Below, in pieces: positions 18,645 to 30,474 of a stretch of 64,000 nucleotides of DNA (positions are counted from its first letter, which is position 1; each line of letters starts with the position of its first letter). A program made the translations under genes and the position numbers. The notes below the pieces were generated by a model, which ran no database searches, was not told the DNA's origin, and saw nothing but the letters and a program-made list of their open reading frames with translations. This DNA is from Roseomonas sp. KE0001 (GTDB lineage Bacteria; Pseudomonadota; Alphaproteobacteria; Acetobacterales; Acetobacteraceae): positions 496,001 through 560,000 of the forward strand of contig NZ_RCVQ01000003.1 of NCBI RefSeq assembly GCF_016107285.1, written 5' to 3'.

Positions 18645-20237
18645 TCAGTTGCTCTGGCGACGAAGGAAGGTCGGGATGTCGAGCCCCATCTCCTCGGCCG
18701 GCTGGGCGGCGCGCGGCGCGGCAGGCTGCGGCGCCTGCGGCTGGGGCGCCATCGGCTGCGGGGCGACCGGGCGGGGCGCAGGCGGCACTTCGGCATCCCC
18801 AACCAGGTTGCGGCGCATCAGCCCGGTGGCCTTGCGGAAGAGATTGAAGCCGCCACCCGCCGGCGGAGCCGAGACCGGCGTCGGCGCCATGCGCGGCTGC
18901 ATCGCGCGGCCCTGCTCCGGCTGACCCACGGCGGCCGGCATCTCCTCGGGCGAGGGGGCCTCGACCGGCACCGCCGGGGCCTCATAGGCCGTCGGCTGCG
19001 GCGCCACGGCGGGGGTCACGGTCGCCGGTGTCGCCATGCCGGCCGGGCGGCGCGGCGCGCCGAAGGTGGGCGCGGCCTGCAGCGGCGCGCCGGGCGGGCC
19101 GACGCGGACCGGCGCGGCCGCCTGCGGCATGGCCGGGCGCGGCGCGGTCGGCGCCCCGATCACACCGCGCGAGACCGGCGGCACCGTGGCGGTGCCGACC
19201 GCGGCGACCGGCGCGCCGCCGCCGATGGCGACGACCTTCACCGGCTTCTCCGCCGCAACGTCCTTCACCGCATCGATGCCGGTGGCGACGACGGAGACCC
19301 GCAGGCGGCCATTCATCTCCTCGTCGACGGAGGAGCCGAAGATGATGTTCGCTTCCTCGTCCACCTCGCGGCGGATGCGGTTCGCGGCCTCGTCGACCTC
19401 GAACAGCGTCATGTCGTAGCCGCCGGTGATGTTGATCAGCACGCCGCGCGCGCCGAGCATCGAGGTGTCCTCGAGCAGCGGGTTGCTGATGGCGGCCTCG
19501 GCGGCCTTCACCGCCCGGTCCTCGCCCTCGGCCTCGCCGGTGCCCATCATCGCCTTGCCCATCTCCGCCATGACGGTGCGGATATCGGCGAAATCGAGAT
19601 TCACCAGGCCGGGATTGACCATCAGGTCGGTGACGCCGCGCACGCCCATGTGCAGCACGTCGTCGGCCATCTTGAAGGCCTCGGCGAAGGTCGTGCGCTC
19701 ATTCGCCTTGCGGAAGAGATTCTGGTTCGGGATGACGATCAGCGTGTCGACATAGGTCTGCAGTTCGTCGAGCCCCGCCTCCGCCGCGCGCCGCCGCTTC
19801 GGTCCCTCGAAGTCGAAGGGCCGGGTCACGACGCCGACCGTCAGGATGCCACGCTCGCGCGCCATGCGCGCGATGACCGGCGCCGCGCCGGTGCCCGTGC
19901 CGCCGCCCATGCCGGCGGTGATGAAGACCATGTGCATGCCTTCGAGATGGCGCGCCAGATCCTCCGTCGCCTCTTCCGCCGCCGCGCGGCCGATCTCCGG
20001 CTTGGCACCGGCGCCCAGGCCCTGGGTCAGGTGCGGGCCGAGCTGCACGCGGCGCTCGGCGCGGCTGTTCACCAGCGCCTGCGCGTCCGTGTTGGCCACG
20101 AGGAACTCGACGCCGTCGAGACCCATCGCGATCATGTTGTTCACGGCGTTGCAGCCGGCACCGCCGACACCGACGACGGTGATGCGCGGACTGAAGTCCG
20201 TGTGCTGCTGGCGCGGGATCGTCAGGTTCAGCGTCAT
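18645..20237 (-). CDS. ftsZ: Cell division GTPase FtsZ
   Basis: 530 residues. The tubulin-like core shows [25 protein letters not shown], the G-box [12 protein letters not shown], the RRRAAEAG loop and T7 synergy loop [13 protein letters not shown]. An intrinsically disordered linker of about 190 residues rich in Ala, Pro and Gly follows residue ~325 and ends with the conserved membrane-anchor-binding peptide [11 protein letters not shown]. Long linkers are usual in alphaproteobacteria. The ATG at 20237 has GAGGAG upstream. FtsZ polymerises into the division ring at mid-cell. Confidence 0.97.
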   Translation of the reverse strand: MTLNLTIPRQQHTDFSPRITVVGVGGAGCNAVNNMIAMGLDGVEFLVANTDAQALVNSRAERRVQLGPHLTQGLGAGAKPEIGRAAAEEATEDLARHLEGMHMVFITAGMGGGTGTGAAPVIARMARERGILTVGVVTRPFDFEGPKRRRAAEAGLDELQTYVDTLIVIPNQNLFRKANERTTFAEAFKMADDVLHMGVRGVTDLMVNPGLVNLDFADIRTVMAEMGKAMMGTGEAEGEDRAVKAAEAAISNPLLEDTSMLGARGVLINITGGYDMTLFEVDEAANRIRREVDEEANIIFGSSVDEEMNGRLRVSVVATGIDAVKDVAAEKPVKVVAIGGGAPVAAVGTATVPPVSRGVIGAPTAPRPAMPQAAAPVRVGPPGAPLQAAPTFGAPRRPAGMATPATVTPAVAPQPTAYEAPAVPVEAPSPEEMPAAVGQPEQGRAMQPRMAPTPVSAPPAGGGFNLFRKATGLMRRNLVGDAEVPPAPRPVAPQPMAPQPQAPQPAAPRAAQPAEEMGLDIPTFLRRQSN

Positions 20238-20310
20238 TGCAGCGAATCTCCTCGGGTAGCGGGCGTGTGGCGTGACGGATGAAGCGAATCGTGACCGCGT
20301 ACAGATTGCA

Positions 20311-21606
20311 TCAGACGCGCTCGCGAAGCCAGTTGACGAGACGAATAAATCGACCGTTTCCACGCTCGGGACCGGGGTCGATATCCAGGAGCGGACGGCC
20401 CTCTCCGGTGCCCCATGCGACTAGTCCCAAAGTTGTGGCAAAGTCGGGTCCTTGCGCGGATTCTGGAACGCCGCGCATCGGTTGCGGCCGCCCGATGCGC
20501 ACCGGGCGATCCAGGATTCTCGCCGCCATCTCGCGCACGCCGACCAGCTGACTCGCGCCGCCGGTGAGAACGACGCGCGAACCGGCGTCGCGGCCGAGCG
20601 CGGCGGCGTCGAGACGGTCGCGCACCAGCTCCAGCGTCTCCTCGATTCGCGGGCGGATGATGCTGCCGAGCTGGCTGCGCGGGATCTGCACCAGATGATC
20701 CTCGTCCTCGCCGACGCGCGAGACGCCGATCATCGCCTTGGCGTCGTCGGCGCTGTCGAGCGCGCTGCCCTCCAGGATCTTGATGCGCTCGGCATGCGCG
20801 ATGGGCGTCGCCAGACCGCGGGCGATGTCGTTGGTCACCTGCCAGCCACCGACCGGGATCTGCGCGGTGTGCAGCAGATGACCCTCGCCATAGACGGCGA
20901 GGCTGGTGGTGCCGCCGCCCATGTCCACCACGGTCGCGCCCAGCTGACGCTCATCCTCCACCAGGACAGAAAGAGCGGATGCGAAGGGCGCCGAAACAAG
21001 CTCCTCCACCTCCAGGTCGCAACCGGCGAGGCAGACGCCAAGATTGCGCAGCGAGGCGGAGGCCGCGTCGACAAGGTGCAATTGCGCGGCCAGCGTCTCG
21101 CACACCATGCCGCGCGGATCCTCGACGCCGGGCGTGGCGTCGATGGTGAAGCCGAGTGTGGTGGCGTGCACCGTCTCGCGCCCCTCATCGGCGGCGCGGC
21201 GGCGGCCCTCGCCCAGCACGGCGCGCAGATCCGCCTCGGTCACGGCGCGGCCGCCGATCGGCCATTGAATGCTCATCAGCCGCGAACTCGGCTGGCCGCA
21301 GGAGAGGTTGACGATGGCGCCGGACAGCTTGATCTCCGCCGCCTCCTCGGCCTGGGCGACCGCGGCGCGGATGCAGAGCTCGGCTTCCTGCAGATCGACG
21401 ATGTTGCCGCCCTTGATGCCGCGCGCGCGCTGCCATCCGCAGCCCAGGACGCGGGCATGGCCGTCGCCTTCGACGCGGGCGATCAGGCAGACGATCTTGC
21501 TGCTGCCGATATCGATCACGCCATAGGGGCCGCCGCGCGCGCGGCGCCGCTTGGGCGGCGGGGCGGGCGGCTCGCCCGGGCCGATGATGCGGGCCATCCG
21601 GCTCAT
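20311..21606 (-). CDS. ftsA: Cell division protein FtsA
   Basis: 431 residues, actin-like ATPase that anchors FtsZ to the membrane. Phosphate loops [15 protein letters not shown] and [17 protein letters not shown] and the adenosine loop [12 protein letters not shown] are clear, with the SHS2/1C domain between. The C-terminus [12 protein letters not shown] forms the amphipathic membrane-targeting helix. A basic N-terminal extension of about 27 residues ([11 protein letters not shown]) precedes the core. It overlaps ftsQ by four bases. Confidence 0.96.
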   Translation of the reverse strand: MSRMARIIGPGEPPAPPPKRRRARGGPYGVIDIGSSKIVCLIARVEGDGHARVLGCGWQRARGIKGGNIVDLQEAELCIRAAVAQAEEAAEIKLSGAIVNLSCGQPSSRLMSIQWPIGGRAVTEADLRAVLGEGRRRAADEGRETVHATTLGFTIDATPGVEDPRGMVCETLAAQLHLVDAASASLRNLGVCLAGCDLEVEELVSAPFASALSVLVEDERQLGATVVDMGGGTTSLAVYGEGHLLHTAQIPVGGWQVTNDIARGLATPIAHAERIKILEGSALDSADDAKAMIGVSRVGEDEDHLVQIPRSQLGSIIRPRIEETLELVRDRLDAAALGRDAGSRVVLTGGASQLVGVREMAARILDRPVRIGRPQPMRGVPESAQGPDFATTLGLVAWGTGEGRPLLDIDPGPERGNGRFIRLVNWLRERV

Positions 21607-22508
21607 CCGCGTCCGCTCCTTCGCCCCTTGGGCGGTTCGGCGATCGGTTCGGGCTGCGGGTTCTGCCGCACGACGAGCCGGTCGGGCAGGCGCATGTCGA
21701 TGGCGACCAGCGGCCGGTCCATCAGCGCGCTGCTCCGCTGCAACTCGCCGAGGCGGTGGATCGCGGCGGCCTCGTGGGATTCCGGCAGCAGCACGTCGGT
21801 GCCGTTGTGCAGCCTGAGGTTCCAGCGCCGCTCGCTGACCAGCACCAGCGCCTGGGTGCGGCGGCGCACCTCGGGCTCGGTGGAGAGCGCGTCGTAGAGC
21901 GCCGCGCCGCGGTGGTGCGCGCCCTCGCCGACCAGCAGCGGCAGCGGGCCGAAGGCATCCAGCGTGTCGGCCGAGACCACGCGGCCGTCACGGTCGACCA
22001 CGGCGAACTCGCCCTGGTGCTGCCAGATCGCGAAGGGCCGGCGCTCATGGATCTCGATGACGATGCTGCCGTTGAGCAGGCGCTGCACCTCGGCGCTCTC
22101 GATCCAGGCGATGCTCTCCAGCCGGGCCTTGGCCTGCTCGGGCGAGAAGCCCAGCAGCGGATCGCCGACGCGCGTGCCGATGGCGGCGCGGATCAGCTCG
22201 CGCGGCGTGTTCTGCTGGCCGCGCACGATGATCTCGCCCACCACCATGCCGGCCCCGCCGGTGGCCTCGGCCAGGTTCTCGGACAGCCAGGAGAAGCGCC
22301 CGGCGGGGTCCAGGGCCGAGACCAGCACGGCCCCGCCGCCCAGCAGCCCGAGGCCGAGCGCGACGTAGAACGCCGGCCGCAGCATCGGCCGGCGGCGGCG
22401 CAGCCAGAGGCGCACGCCGCTCGGCCGCCGCGACGTCGCCTGGGCGCGGCCCTCCGCCGCCAGCCGGGCGCGGTCCTCGGTGCGCAGGCGGGTCGGGCTA
22501 TGGGCCAT
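21603..22508 (-). CDS. ftsQ: Cell division protein FtsQ
   Basis: 301 residues: basic cytoplasmic N-terminus (1-42), one membrane helix ([20 protein letters not shown]), POTRA domain ([18 protein letters not shown] to [14 protein letters not shown]) and the beta domain ([16 protein letters not shown]). It links early and late divisome proteins through FtsB and FtsL. It overlaps ddl by 11 bases. The C-terminal ~20 residues are Pro/Arg-rich. Confidence 0.94.
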   Translation of the reverse strand: MAHSPTRLRTEDRARLAAEGRAQATSRRPSGVRLWLRRRRPMLRPAFYVALGLGLLGGGAVLVSALDPAGRFSWLSENLAEATGGAGMVVGEIIVRGQQNTPRELIRAAIGTRVGDPLLGFSPEQAKARLESIAWIESAEVQRLLNGSIVIEIHERRPFAIWQHQGEFAVVDRDGRVVSADTLDAFGPLPLLVGEGAHHRGAALYDALSTEPEVRRRTQALVLVSERRWNLRLHNGTDVLLPESHEAAAIHRLGELQRSSALMDRPLVAIDMRLPDRLVVRQNPQPEPIAEPPKGRRSGRG

Positions 22509-23409
22509 GGCGCGCCTCCCGCACCAGCCAGGCGCAGAGCTCGGGGAAGCTGATGCCGCAATGCGCCGCCTGCTCCGGCACCAGGCTGGTCGGCGTCATG
22601 CCCGGCTGGGTGTTCACCTCGAGCAGGACCAGCCGGCCGGTGGCATCGTCGTAGCGGAAGTCGGAGCGGCTGATGCCGCGGCAGCCCAGCGCCTCATGGG
22701 CGCGGAGCGCGACCGACTTCGCCGCCGTGGCGATGGCGTCCGGCACCTCGGCGGGGATGCGGTGGCGGCTGCCGCCCTCGGCATACTTGGCGTCGTAGTC
22801 GTAGAAGACACGGCCGGTGTCGATCTCGGTGACGGCCAGCGCGCGGCCGCCCATGACGGCGACGGTCAGCTCGCGGCCGGGGATGTATTCCTCGACCATG
22901 ATGGCCGGGCCGAAGCGCCAGCCGCGCGCGATCTCGGCGCGGCGGTTGTCGCCCTCGCGCAGGATGTGCACGCCGACCGAGGAGCCCTCGTTCACCGGCT
23001 TCGCGACATAGGGGCGCGGCATCGGATCGGCCGATTCCAGCTCGGCCGGCGTCACCACGCGGTGTTCGGCCAGCGGCAGCCCGTGCGCGGCGAAGACCGC
23101 CTTGGACGCCGCCTTGTCCATGGCGACCGACGAGGCGCGCACGCCGGAATGCGTGTAGGGCAGGCCGAGCCAGTCCAGCACCCCCTGCACGCAGCCATCC
23201 TCGCCGAAGCGCCCGTGCAGCGCGTTGAACACCGCGTCGGGCCGCGCCGCCTGCAGCGCCGCGATCAGGCCCGGCAGGTCCCGCGTCACCTCGATGGGCG
23301 TGACGGCGAAGCCCGCCTCGCGCAGCGCCGCGACCACCTGCGCCCCCGTCGAGAGCGAAACCTCGCGCTCCGCCGAGATGCCGCCGAACAGAACGGCGAT
23401 GTGGTTCAT
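22498..23409 (-). CDS. ddl: D-alanine--D-alanine ligase
   Basis: 303-residue ATP-grasp enzyme. It makes the D-Ala-D-Ala dipeptide for MurF. Visible are the N-terminal [53 protein letters not shown], the grasp residues [16 protein letters not shown], and the metal site RSDFRYDD with [20 protein letters not shown]. It is DdlB-type by position between murB and ftsQ. Confidence 0.96.
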   Translation of the reverse strand: MNHIAVLFGGISAEREVSLSTGAQVVAALREAGFAVTPIEVTRDLPGLIAALQAARPDAVFNALHGRFGEDGCVQGVLDWLGLPYTHSGVRASSVAMDKAASKAVFAAHGLPLAEHRVVTPAELESADPMPRPYVAKPVNEGSSVGVHILREGDNRRAEIARGWRFGPAIMVEEYIPGRELTVAVMGGRALAVTEIDTGRVFYDYDAKYAEGGSRHRIPAEVPDAIATAAKSVALRAHEALGCRGISRSDFRYDDATGRLVLLEVNTQPGMTPTSLVPEQAAHCGISFPELCAWLVREARHGP

Positions 23410-24320
23410 GCCGAGACCTCCCCGATGCGGCGGATCTCCCAGTCCAGCGCCATGCCGGACCGCGCGGCGACGCGCGCGCGCACCTCTTCGCCGAGATCCT
23501 CAAGATCGGCGGCCGTGGCGGCACCGAGGTTGAGCAGGAAATTGCAATGCTTCTCCGAAACCTGGGCATCGCCCCGCCGCAGCCCGCGGCAGCCGGCGGC
23601 GTCGATCAGCGCCCAGGCCTTGTGCCCCTCGGGGTTCTTGAAGGTCGAGCCGCCGGTGCGCGCGCGGACCGGCTGCGCCGCCTCGCGCGCCGCGCGGATC
23701 TCGTGCATCCGCGCGGCGATGGCGCCGGCCTCTCCCGGCGCGGCGCGGAACCGGGCGCGGGTGACGATGCCGCCCTCGGGCAGGACGGCCCGGCGATAGG
23801 CGAAACCGAGCTCGGCGGCGGTGAGGCGCAGCAGGCCGGAGGGTGTCGCGACCTCGGCCCAGTCCAGCACGTCCTTCACCTCCGCGCCGTAGGCGCCGGC
23901 GTTCATCGCCACCGCGCCGCCGATGGTGCCCGGAATGCCGCAAAGGAATTCGAGGCCGGCGAGGCCCGCCGCCGCGGCATGCTCGGCCACGGTCACGTCC
24001 AGCGCGGCGGCGCCGGCGACGAGGCCGTCCGCCTCGACGGCGACCTCCGAGAAGCCGCGCGCCAGCTTGACGACGATGCCGCGCACGCCGCCGTCGCGCA
24101 CCAGGAGGTTGGAGGCGGCGCCGATCGCCGTGACCGGGCAATCCCGCGGGCGGTCGCGCAGCAGCAGCAGAAGGTCCTCCGCGTCGGCGGGGCGGACCAG
24201 CCATTGCGCCGGGCCGCCGGTGCGGAACCACGTCAGCGGCGCGAGCGGCGCCGCCTCCTGCACGCGGCCGCGCAGCGGCGGCAGGGCGGGGAGGGTGTCC
24301 TGCGGCATGGCGCGGCTCAC
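23406..24320 (-). CDS. murB: UDP-N-acetylenolpyruvoylglucosamine reductase
   Basis: 304-residue FAD enzyme reducing enolpyruvyl-UDP-GlcNAc to UDP-MurNAc with NADPH. The FAD domain shows [20 protein letters not shown] and [35 protein letters not shown] is the signature; the proton donor Ser lies in [11 protein letters not shown], and a Glu in the [19 protein letters not shown] region completes the site. This is type II (short) MurB. It overlaps both neighbours by four bases. Confidence 0.96.
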   Translation of the reverse strand: MSRAMPQDTLPALPPLRGRVQEAAPLAPLTWFRTGGPAQWLVRPADAEDLLLLLRDRPRDCPVTAIGAASNLLVRDGGVRGIVVKLARGFSEVAVEADGLVAGAAALDVTVAEHAAAAGLAGLEFLCGIPGTIGGAVAMNAGAYGAEVKDVLDWAEVATPSGLLRLTAAELGFAYRRAVLPEGGIVTRARFRAAPGEAGAIAARMHEIRAAREAAQPVRARTGGSTFKNPEGHKAWALIDAAGCRGLRRGDAQVSEKHCNFLLNLGAATAADLEDLGEEVRARVAARSGMALDWEIRRIGEVSA

Positions 24321-25756
24321 CGGCTGCCTCCGGCCAGGCGCGGACCGCGCGGCTGCAGCGCGGCCAGCTGCTCCGGCAGGCCATGCGCCCAGCCGGTGAT
24401 ATTGCCGGCGCCGAGGCAGATCACGTAGTCGCCCGGCTTGGCGATGGCGTTCACCATCTCCGGCAGGCTGTCGGGGCCGGGCAGGGGGACGACGCTGCGG
24501 TGGCCGTGGGCGCGCAGCCCGTCCACCAGCGCATCACGGTCGAAGCCCGGGATCGGCGCCTCGCCGGCGGCATAGACGTCGGCCACGATGACGGTGCCGG
24601 CATCGTTCATGCACTGGCAGAAGTCCTCGAACAGCGCCTGCAGGCGGCTGTAGCGGTGCGGCTGCACCACGGCGATGACGTCGCGCGCCCCGGCCTGCCG
24701 CGCCGCCTTCAGCACGGCGGCGATCTCGACCGGGTGATGGCCGTAATCGTCGATGATCTGGATGCCGTTGGCCTCGCCGACGCGGGTGAAGCGCCGCTTC
24801 ACCCCCTTGAAGCCGGCCAGGGCCGAGCGGATGGTGCCCTCATCGATGTCCATCTCCATGCCGACGGCGATGGCGGCCAGCGCGTTCTGCACATTGTGCT
24901 GGCCGAGCATCGGCAGGCGCATCGGCTTCAGGCTGCGGCTGCGGCCCGTCGCGCGGTCCTGCACCGTGACCTCGAAGGTGGCGCCCATGCGGTCGGTGAT
25001 CAGCCGTTCGGCCCGCACATCGGCCTGTGGCGAGAAGCCGTAGGTGATCAGGCGGCGGTCGATCTGCGGGATCATCGCCTGCACGTTTGGGTGGTCGGCG
25101 CACAGCACCGCGAAGCCGTAGAAGGGGATGTTGCCGACGAACTGGGCATAGCCCTGCTTCATCGCCTCCTCGGTGCCCCAGTGGTCGAGGTGCTCCGGGT
25201 CCATGTTGGTGACCACGGCGGCGACGGCGGGCAGGCGCAGGAAGGAGCCGTCGCTCTCATCCGCCTCCACCACCATCCAGTCGCCCTCGCCGAGGCGGGT
25301 GTTGGTGCCGTAGGCGTTGATGATGCCGCCATTGATCACGGTGGGGTCGAGCCTGGCCGCCTCCAGCACGGTCGCGACCAGCGAGGTCGTCGTCGTCTTG
25401 CCGTGCGTGCCGCCGATGGCGATGCCCCATTTCAGCCGCATCAGCTCGGCCAGCATCTCGGCCCGGCGCACCACCGGGATCAGCCGCTGGCGCGCCGCCA
25501 CCACCTCGGGGTTGTCGCGCTTCACCGCCGTCGAGGTGACGACGACCTGGGCGGCGCCCAGATTGGCCACGTCATGCCCGACCATGACCGAGATGCCGGC
25601 GGCGCGCAGCCGCTCGACATTGTAGCCCTCGGCGATGTCGCTGCCCTGCACCTGGTAGCCGAGATTGTGCAGCACCTCGGCGATGCCCGACATGCCGATG
25701 CCGCCGATGCCGACGAAATGAATGGGACCGATATTGAGCGGCAGGGCGCGCATCAC
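24317..25756 (-). CDS. murC: UDP-N-acetylmuramate--L-alanine ligase
   Basis: 479 residues. The Rossmann start [19 protein letters not shown]-loop [15 protein letters not shown], Mg site [12 protein letters not shown] and [14 protein letters not shown] of the C-terminal domain identify MurC, which adds the first peptide residue to UDP-MurNAc. The start overlaps the murG stop by four bases. Confidence 0.97.
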   Translation of the reverse strand: MMRALPLNIGPIHFVGIGGIGMSGIAEVLHNLGYQVQGSDIAEGYNVERLRAAGISVMVGHDVANLGAAQVVVTSTAVKRDNPEVVAARQRLIPVVRRAEMLAELMRLKWGIAIGGTHGKTTTTSLVATVLEAARLDPTVINGGIINAYGTNTRLGEGDWMVVEADESDGSFLRLPAVAAVVTNMDPEHLDHWGTEEAMKQGYAQFVGNIPFYGFAVLCADHPNVQAMIPQIDRRLITYGFSPQADVRAERLITDRMGATFEVTVQDRATGRSRSLKPMRLPMLGQHNVQNALAAIAVGMEMDIDEGTIRSALAGFKGVKRRFTRVGEANGIQIIDDYGHHPVEIAAVLKAARQAGARDVIAVVQPHRYSRLQALFEDFCQCMNDAGTVIVADVYAAGEAPIPGFDRDALVDGLRAHGHRSVVPLPGPDSLPEMVNAIAKPGDYVICLGAGNITGWAHGLPEQLAALQPRGPRLAGGSR

Positions 25757-26871
25757 GAAGCATCCTGGGACTGGCGCGCATCCGCGCGGGAGAGAACGAG
25801 ATCGGCGAGGCGGGCGGCCGCGTCCGGGGCGGCCAGCCGCGCGGCGGCGGCGGCGGCCGCGGCCAGGCCGCCCGGCGCTTCGATCAGCCGCGTCAGCTCG
25901 GCGGCCAGCGCCGCGGGCGTGAAGCCCGGCTGCGGCATCACCGTGGCGCCGCCGGCGGCGGCCAGGGCGCGCGCATTGGCGGTCTGGTGGTCGTCGATCG
26001 CGTGCGGCAGCGGCACCAGGATGGCGCCGCGCCCGGCGCAGGCGAGCTCCGCGATGGTCGAGGCGCCGGACCGCGCCACCACGAGATGCGCCGTGTCGTA
26101 GAGCCGCGCGACATCGCCGAAGAACGGCGCGAGCTCGGCCGGCACGCCCATCTCCTCGTAGGCGGCGCGGACGCGCGGCAGGTCCTCGGTGCGCGTCTGC
26201 TGCACCACGGCGAGGCGCGCGCGCAGCGCCGGCGGCAGCAGCGCGACGGCGGCGGGCACGATGTCGGAGAAGACGCGCGCGCCCAGGCTGCCGCCCAGCA
26301 CCAGCAGCCGCACCGGACCCTGTGGCGGGTGGAACTCCCGCCCGGCCAGCGCGGCCAGGGCCGGGCGCACCGGATTGCCGACCACCGCGGTGCGGGCGCC
26401 GCGCGGCACCCGGCTCGTCGCCTCGAAGGACAGGGCCAGCGCGTCGACCCCGGCGGAGAGCAGGCGGTTGGCGCGGCCGAGCACGGCATTCTGCTCGTGC
26501 AGGATGGTGGCCGGGCGGCGGGCGCCCCCCAGGCTGCGCGCGGCCAGCAGCGGCGGCACGCAGGGGTAGCCGCCGAAGCCTACGACGGCGCTGGGGCGCA
26601 GGCCCTGCAGCAGCCGCCGCGCCTGCACCATGCCGGCCGCCATCGCCACGGCCCCGGCCGCGGCGCGCCGGAGGCCGCGGCCCGCGAGGCCCGCGCCCTT
26701 CAGCACGTAGCGCTCGCCCTGCGCGAAGGAGGGGGTGACGTAATCGGCGCTGCGCGCATCGGTCATCAGCGCGATGCGGTGGCCGCGCCGCAGCAACTCC
26801 GCCGCCAGCGCCTCGGCGGGGAAGAAGTGTCCGCCGGTTCCGCCGGCGGCGATGACGATGGGAGCGCTCAC
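25753..26871 (-). CDS. murG: UDP-GlcNAc:lipid I N-acetylglucosamine transferase MurG
   Basis: 372-residue GT28 glycosyltransferase at the cytoplasmic membrane face that converts lipid I to lipid II. G-loops are [16 protein letters not shown] and [28 protein letters not shown] and the sugar-nucleotide site [30 protein letters not shown] are clear. The GTG at 26871 overlaps the ftsW stop by four bases and gives the canonical N-terminus. Confidence 0.96.
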   Translation of the reverse strand: MSAPIVIAAGGTGGHFFPAEALAAELLRRGHRIALMTDARSADYVTPSFAQGERYVLKGAGLAGRGLRRAAAGAVAMAAGMVQARRLLQGLRPSAVVGFGGYPCVPPLLAARSLGGARRPATILHEQNAVLGRANRLLSAGVDALALSFEATSRVPRGARTAVVGNPVRPALAALAGREFHPPQGPVRLLVLGGSLGARVFSDIVPAAVALLPPALRARLAVVQQTRTEDLPRVRAAYEEMGVPAELAPFFGDVARLYDTAHLVVARSGASTIAELACAGRGAILVPLPHAIDDHQTANARALAAAGGATVMPQPGFTPAALAAELTRLIEAPGGLAAAAAAAARLAAPDAAARLADLVLSRADARQSQDAS

Positions 26872-27992
26872 GCGCCCTCCGCCATGCGGGCGATGCGCCG
26901 CCGCGTCAGGGCCAGCAGCATGCCCATGCCGGCGGCCACCGCGACGACGGAGGAGCCGCCGTAGGAGATGAAGGGCAGGGTCATGCCCTTGGTCGGGATC
27001 AGGTGCAGCGCCGAGCCCATGTTGATGAAGGCCTGCAGGCCGAACTGCGTCAGCAGCCCGGTGGCGGCCAGGATGATGAACATGTCCTTCTCGCCCAGCA
27101 GCCGCAGCAGGCCGCGCAGCACGATGAAGCCGAAGACGCCGAGGATCAGCAGCAGGATGACCAGGCCGAACTCCTCGCCGGCGACGGCATAGACGAAGTC
27201 GGCATGCGCGTCGGGCAGCAGGCCCTTGAGCCGGCCCTCGCCGGGGCCGACGCCGAGCAGCCCGCCATGACCGAAAGCCTCCATGGCGATGGTCACCTGG
27301 TAGGTGTCGCCCGAGGCGGGATCGAGGAAGCGGTCGATGCGTGACTGGAAGTGCGGCAGGGTGAAATAGGCGGCGATGGCGCCCAGCACGCCGGCCACGC
27401 CGCAGACGCCCACCAGCATCATGTTGATGCCGACGATGAAGAGCTGCGCGCAGAACACCGAGGCGACGACCAGCAGCATGCCGATGTCCGGCTGCTTGGC
27501 CAGCACCGCCACCACCATCAGGAACATCACGATGGCGGCCGCCGGCGCCCAGCGTCCCAGCGTCCTGGCCTCGGCCAGCAGCCAGGCGGCGACCACGGCG
27601 AAGCAGGGCTTCAGGAACTCGGAGGGCTGGATGGTCATGCCGGGAAGATGGATCCAGCGCCGCGCGCCCTTGATCTCGACGCCGATCGACAGCGTCGCGG
27701 CGGTCAGCAGCAGCGCGCCCAGGAAGCCCAGCAGCGCCACGCGCCGCACCTGCTTCACCGACATGAGCGAGATGGCGACCATGACGCCGGTGGCGGCGGC
27801 CAGGAAGAAGACCTGCTTCAGGATGAAGATGTCGCGCGAGGAGGCGCCGATGCGCTGCGCCACGCCCGGGCTCGCCGCCAGCAGCATGACATAGCCGAAG
27901 CCTACCAGCATCAGCAGGGCCGCGAGCGTCCAGCGGTCCACCGTCCACCACCAGCGCCCGACGACGGAGGTATCGGCACGGGAGAGGGCCAT
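26868..27992 (-). CDS. ftsW: Lipid II polymerase / division protein FtsW
   Basis: 374-residue SEDS glycosyltransferase with about ten membrane helices. Conserved parts seen are [20 protein letters not shown], the loop [19 protein letters not shown] with the catalytic acidic residue, AVAGEEFG, and the C-terminal [10 protein letters not shown]. It polymerises lipid II at the septum with FtsI. The ATG overlaps the murD stop by one base. Confidence 0.95.
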   Translation of the reverse strand: MALSRADTSVVGRWWWTVDRWTLAALLMLVGFGYVMLLAASPGVAQRIGASSRDIFILKQVFFLAAATGVMVAISLMSVKQVRRVALLGFLGALLLTAATLSIGVEIKGARRWIHLPGMTIQPSEFLKPCFAVVAAWLLAEARTLGRWAPAAAIVMFLMVVAVLAKQPDIGMLLVVASVFCAQLFIVGINMMLVGVCGVAGVLGAIAAYFTLPHFQSRIDRFLDPASGDTYQVTIAMEAFGHGGLLGVGPGEGRLKGLLPDAHADFVYAVAGEEFGLVILLLILGVFGFIVLRGLLRLLGEKDMFIILAATGLLTQFGLQAFINMGSALHLIPTKGMTLPFISYGGSSVVAVAAGMGMLLALTRRRIARMAEGA

Positions 27993-29386
27993 CACACGGT
28001 CTCCGGCAAGGCGGCGACGAGGGCGCGGAAGGCGTCGCCCCGCGCGTCGAAGCCGCTGAACTGATCGAAACTGGCGCAGGCCGGCGAGAGCAGCACCACG
28101 CCGGCGCCGAGCGCGCGCGCGGCGGCCAGCGCCGCCGGCACCGCCGCCTCCAGCGTGCCGGCGATCTCCACCGGCACGCCGGCGGCGGAGAGGGTGGCGG
28201 CGAAGTCCGCCGCGCTCTGGCCGATCAGCAGGGCGCGGGCGATACGCGGGAAACACGGCGCCAGGCTGTCGATGCCGCCCGCCTTCGGCACGCCGCCGGC
28301 GATCCAGACGACGCGGTCGTAGCTGGCCAGGGCCCGCTCCGCGCTGTCGGCATTGGTCGCCTTGCTGTCGTTGATGAAGACGACGCCGTCGCGCGCGCCG
28401 ACGCGCTCCTGCCGGTGCGGCAGGCCGGGAAAGCTGGCGAGGCCGGCGGCGAGGCCCTCGCGCGGCAGGCCGAGGGCGAGCGCCGTGGCGGCGGCGGCGG
28501 CGGCATTCTGCGCGTTGTGGCGGCCGGGCAGGGCGGCGGCCTCGTCGAGATCGGCCAGGATGCCGCCGTCGTCGCGCAGCAGGCGACCCTCGGCCCAGAC
28601 GCCGCCCGGCTGCGGCGTGCCGCCCGAGACGGGGATCACGCGCGCGGCGGTGGCGTGGGCGAAGCGCGGGCCGCTGGCATCGTCCATGCCGATCACCGCG
28701 GCATCGCCCTCGCCCTGGCGGTTGAAGATGCGCGCCTTGGCGGCCGCGTAGCCCTCCATGCCGCCATGGCGGTCGAGATGGTCGGGCGTCAGGTTCAGCT
28801 GCACGGCCACGTCGAAGCGCAGCGTCTCGACGCGCTCCAGCATGTAGCTCGACATCTCCAGCACGTAGGTGCCGTCCCCCGGCAGCAGCGGCAGGCCGAG
28901 GGCGGCCGGGCCGAGATTGCCACCCACGGCCGAGATCCGCCCGGCCTGCCGCAGCAGGTGGTGGATCAGCGCGGTGGTGGTGGACTTTCCGTTGGTGCCG
29001 GTGATGCCGACAAGGCGCGCCGTGCTGCCCGCGGTGCGCAGGGCGCGATGGAGCAGCTCGGCGTCGCAGAGCACGGGCACGCCGGCGGCCGCGGCCGCCG
29101 CGGCGGCGGGATGCGCCCGCGGCAGGCGGTGCGGGATGCCGGGCGAGAGCAGCAGCGCGTCGAAGGGAAAGCCCGGCCGTGCGGCGGGGTCGCCCACGGG
29201 CAGGCCCTCGGCCTCGGCCGCCGCGCGGCCGGCCGGCTGGTCGTCCCAGCACAGCAGCCCGGCGCCCCAGCCCCGCAGCCGCAGCGCCGCCGGCAGGCCG
29301 GCGCGGCCGAGCCCGACCACGGCGATGCGCTGCCCGGCGAAGGGCGCGAAATCCGTGCGTTCGGCGAGGGCGAGGGGCGCGGTCAT
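27992..29386 (-). CDS. murD: UDP-MurNAc-L-alanine--D-glutamate ligase
   Basis: 464 residues. N-terminal Rossmann loop VVGLGRAGLPAALRL, P-loop LVGITGTNGKSTTTALI, LEMSSYMLE, NLTPDHLDRHGGMEGY and the INDSKATNADS motif identify MurD. It adds D-Glu to UDP-MurNAc-Ala. It is Ala-rich between residues 85 and 100. The start overlaps the mraY stop by one base. Confidence 0.96.
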   Translation of the reverse strand: MTAPLALAERTDFAPFAGQRIAVVGLGRAGLPAALRLRGWGAGLLCWDDQPAGRAAAEAEGLPVGDPAARPGFPFDALLLSPGIPHRLPRAHPAAAAAAAAGVPVLCDAELLHRALRTAGSTARLVGITGTNGKSTTTALIHHLLRQAGRISAVGGNLGPAALGLPLLPGDGTYVLEMSSYMLERVETLRFDVAVQLNLTPDHLDRHGGMEGYAAAKARIFNRQGEGDAAVIGMDDASGPRFAHATAARVIPVSGGTPQPGGVWAEGRLLRDDGGILADLDEAAALPGRHNAQNAAAAAATALALGLPREGLAAGLASFPGLPHRQERVGARDGVVFINDSKATNADSAERALASYDRVVWIAGGVPKAGGIDSLAPCFPRIARALLIGQSAADFAATLSAAGVPVEIAGTLEAAVPAALAAARALGAGVVLLSPACASFDQFSGFDARGDAFRALVAALPETV

Positions 29387-30474
29387 CAGCGGATCTTCAG
29401 CGTGCTGAGGCCGACGAGGGCCAGGATCATGGCGATGATCCAGAAGCGGATGACGATGGTCGGCTCGGCCCAGCCCTTCTTCTCGAAGTGGTGGTGCAGG
29501 GGCGCCATCAGGAAGACGCGGCGGCCGGTGCGCTTGTACCAGAAGACCTGGATGATGACCGAGACCGTCTCCACCACGAACAGGCCGCCGACGATGGCCA
29601 GCACGATCTCGTGCTTCGTCGCCACCGCCACCGCGCCGAGCGCGCCGCCGAGGGCGAGGCTGCCGGTGTCGCCCATGAAGACCTTGGCCGGCGGGGCGTT
29701 GAACCACAGGAAGCCGAGGCCGGCGCCGATCAGCGCCGAGCAGAACACCGCCAGCTCGGAGGTGCCGGGAACGCCGTTGAGCTGCAGGTAGTCGGCGAAG
29801 ACGCGGTTGCCGACGAGATAGGCGATGAGCGCGAAGACGGCGGCGGCCAGCATCACCGGCACGGTGGCCAGCCCGTCCAGCCCGTCGGTCAGGTTCACCG
29901 CGTTGGAGGCACCCATCATCACCAGCATCGCCAGCACGGGGAAGAAGATGCCGAAGTTGATCATGGCCTCCTTGAAGAAGGGCATGGTCAGGTGCGTCGA
30001 CAGCTCGGCCGGCATCAGCAGGGTGATCCAGATGGCGGTGAGCAGGCCGACGCCCGCCTGCACCACCAGCTTCATCCGGCCCGAGACGCCCTTGGTGTTG
30101 CGCTTGGTGACCTTCAGCCAGTCGTCCCAGAAGCCCAGCAGGCCATAGCCCAGCGTGACCAGCAGCACCGCCCAGACCAGGCCGTTGCGCAGATCGGCCC
30201 AGAGCAGGGTGGAGGAGACCAGGCCGAGCAGGATCAGCACGCCGCCCATGGTGGGCGTGCCCTTCTTGGTCAGCAGATGGCCCTCCGGCCCGTCGGTGCG
30301 GATCGGCTGGCCGCCGTTCTGGAAGCTGCGCAGCCAGCCGATCACCCAGGGCCCCAGGAACAGGCAGATGAACAGCGCCGTCATGCAGGCCGCGCCGGCC
30401 CGGAAGGTGACGTAGCGAAACAGGTTGAAGAGGATGAGCCCGTCCCCGAGGGGGGACAGGAGATTGAAAATCAT
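29386..30474 (-). CDS. mraY: Phospho-N-acetylmuramoyl-pentapeptide transferase
   Basis: 362-residue membrane enzyme with ten helices that forms lipid I from UDP-MurNAc-pentapeptide and undecaprenyl phosphate. Seen are [13 protein letters not shown], the Asp pair [36 protein letters not shown] and the histidine cluster [13 protein letters not shown]. It overlaps murF by four bases. Confidence 0.97.
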   Translation of the reverse strand: MIFNLLSPLGDGLILFNLFRYVTFRAGAACMTALFICLFLGPWVIGWLRSFQNGGQPIRTDGPEGHLLTKKGTPTMGGVLILLGLVSSTLLWADLRNGLVWAVLLVTLGYGLLGFWDDWLKVTKRNTKGVSGRMKLVVQAGVGLLTAIWITLLMPAELSTHLTMPFFKEAMINFGIFFPVLAMLVMMGASNAVNLTDGLDGLATVPVMLAAAVFALIAYLVGNRVFADYLQLNGVPGTSELAVFCSALIGAGLGFLWFNAPPAKVFMGDTGSLALGGALGAVAVATKHEIVLAIVGGLFVVETVSVIIQVFWYKRTGRRVFLMAPLHHHFEKKGWAEPTIVIRFWIIAMILALVGLSTLKIR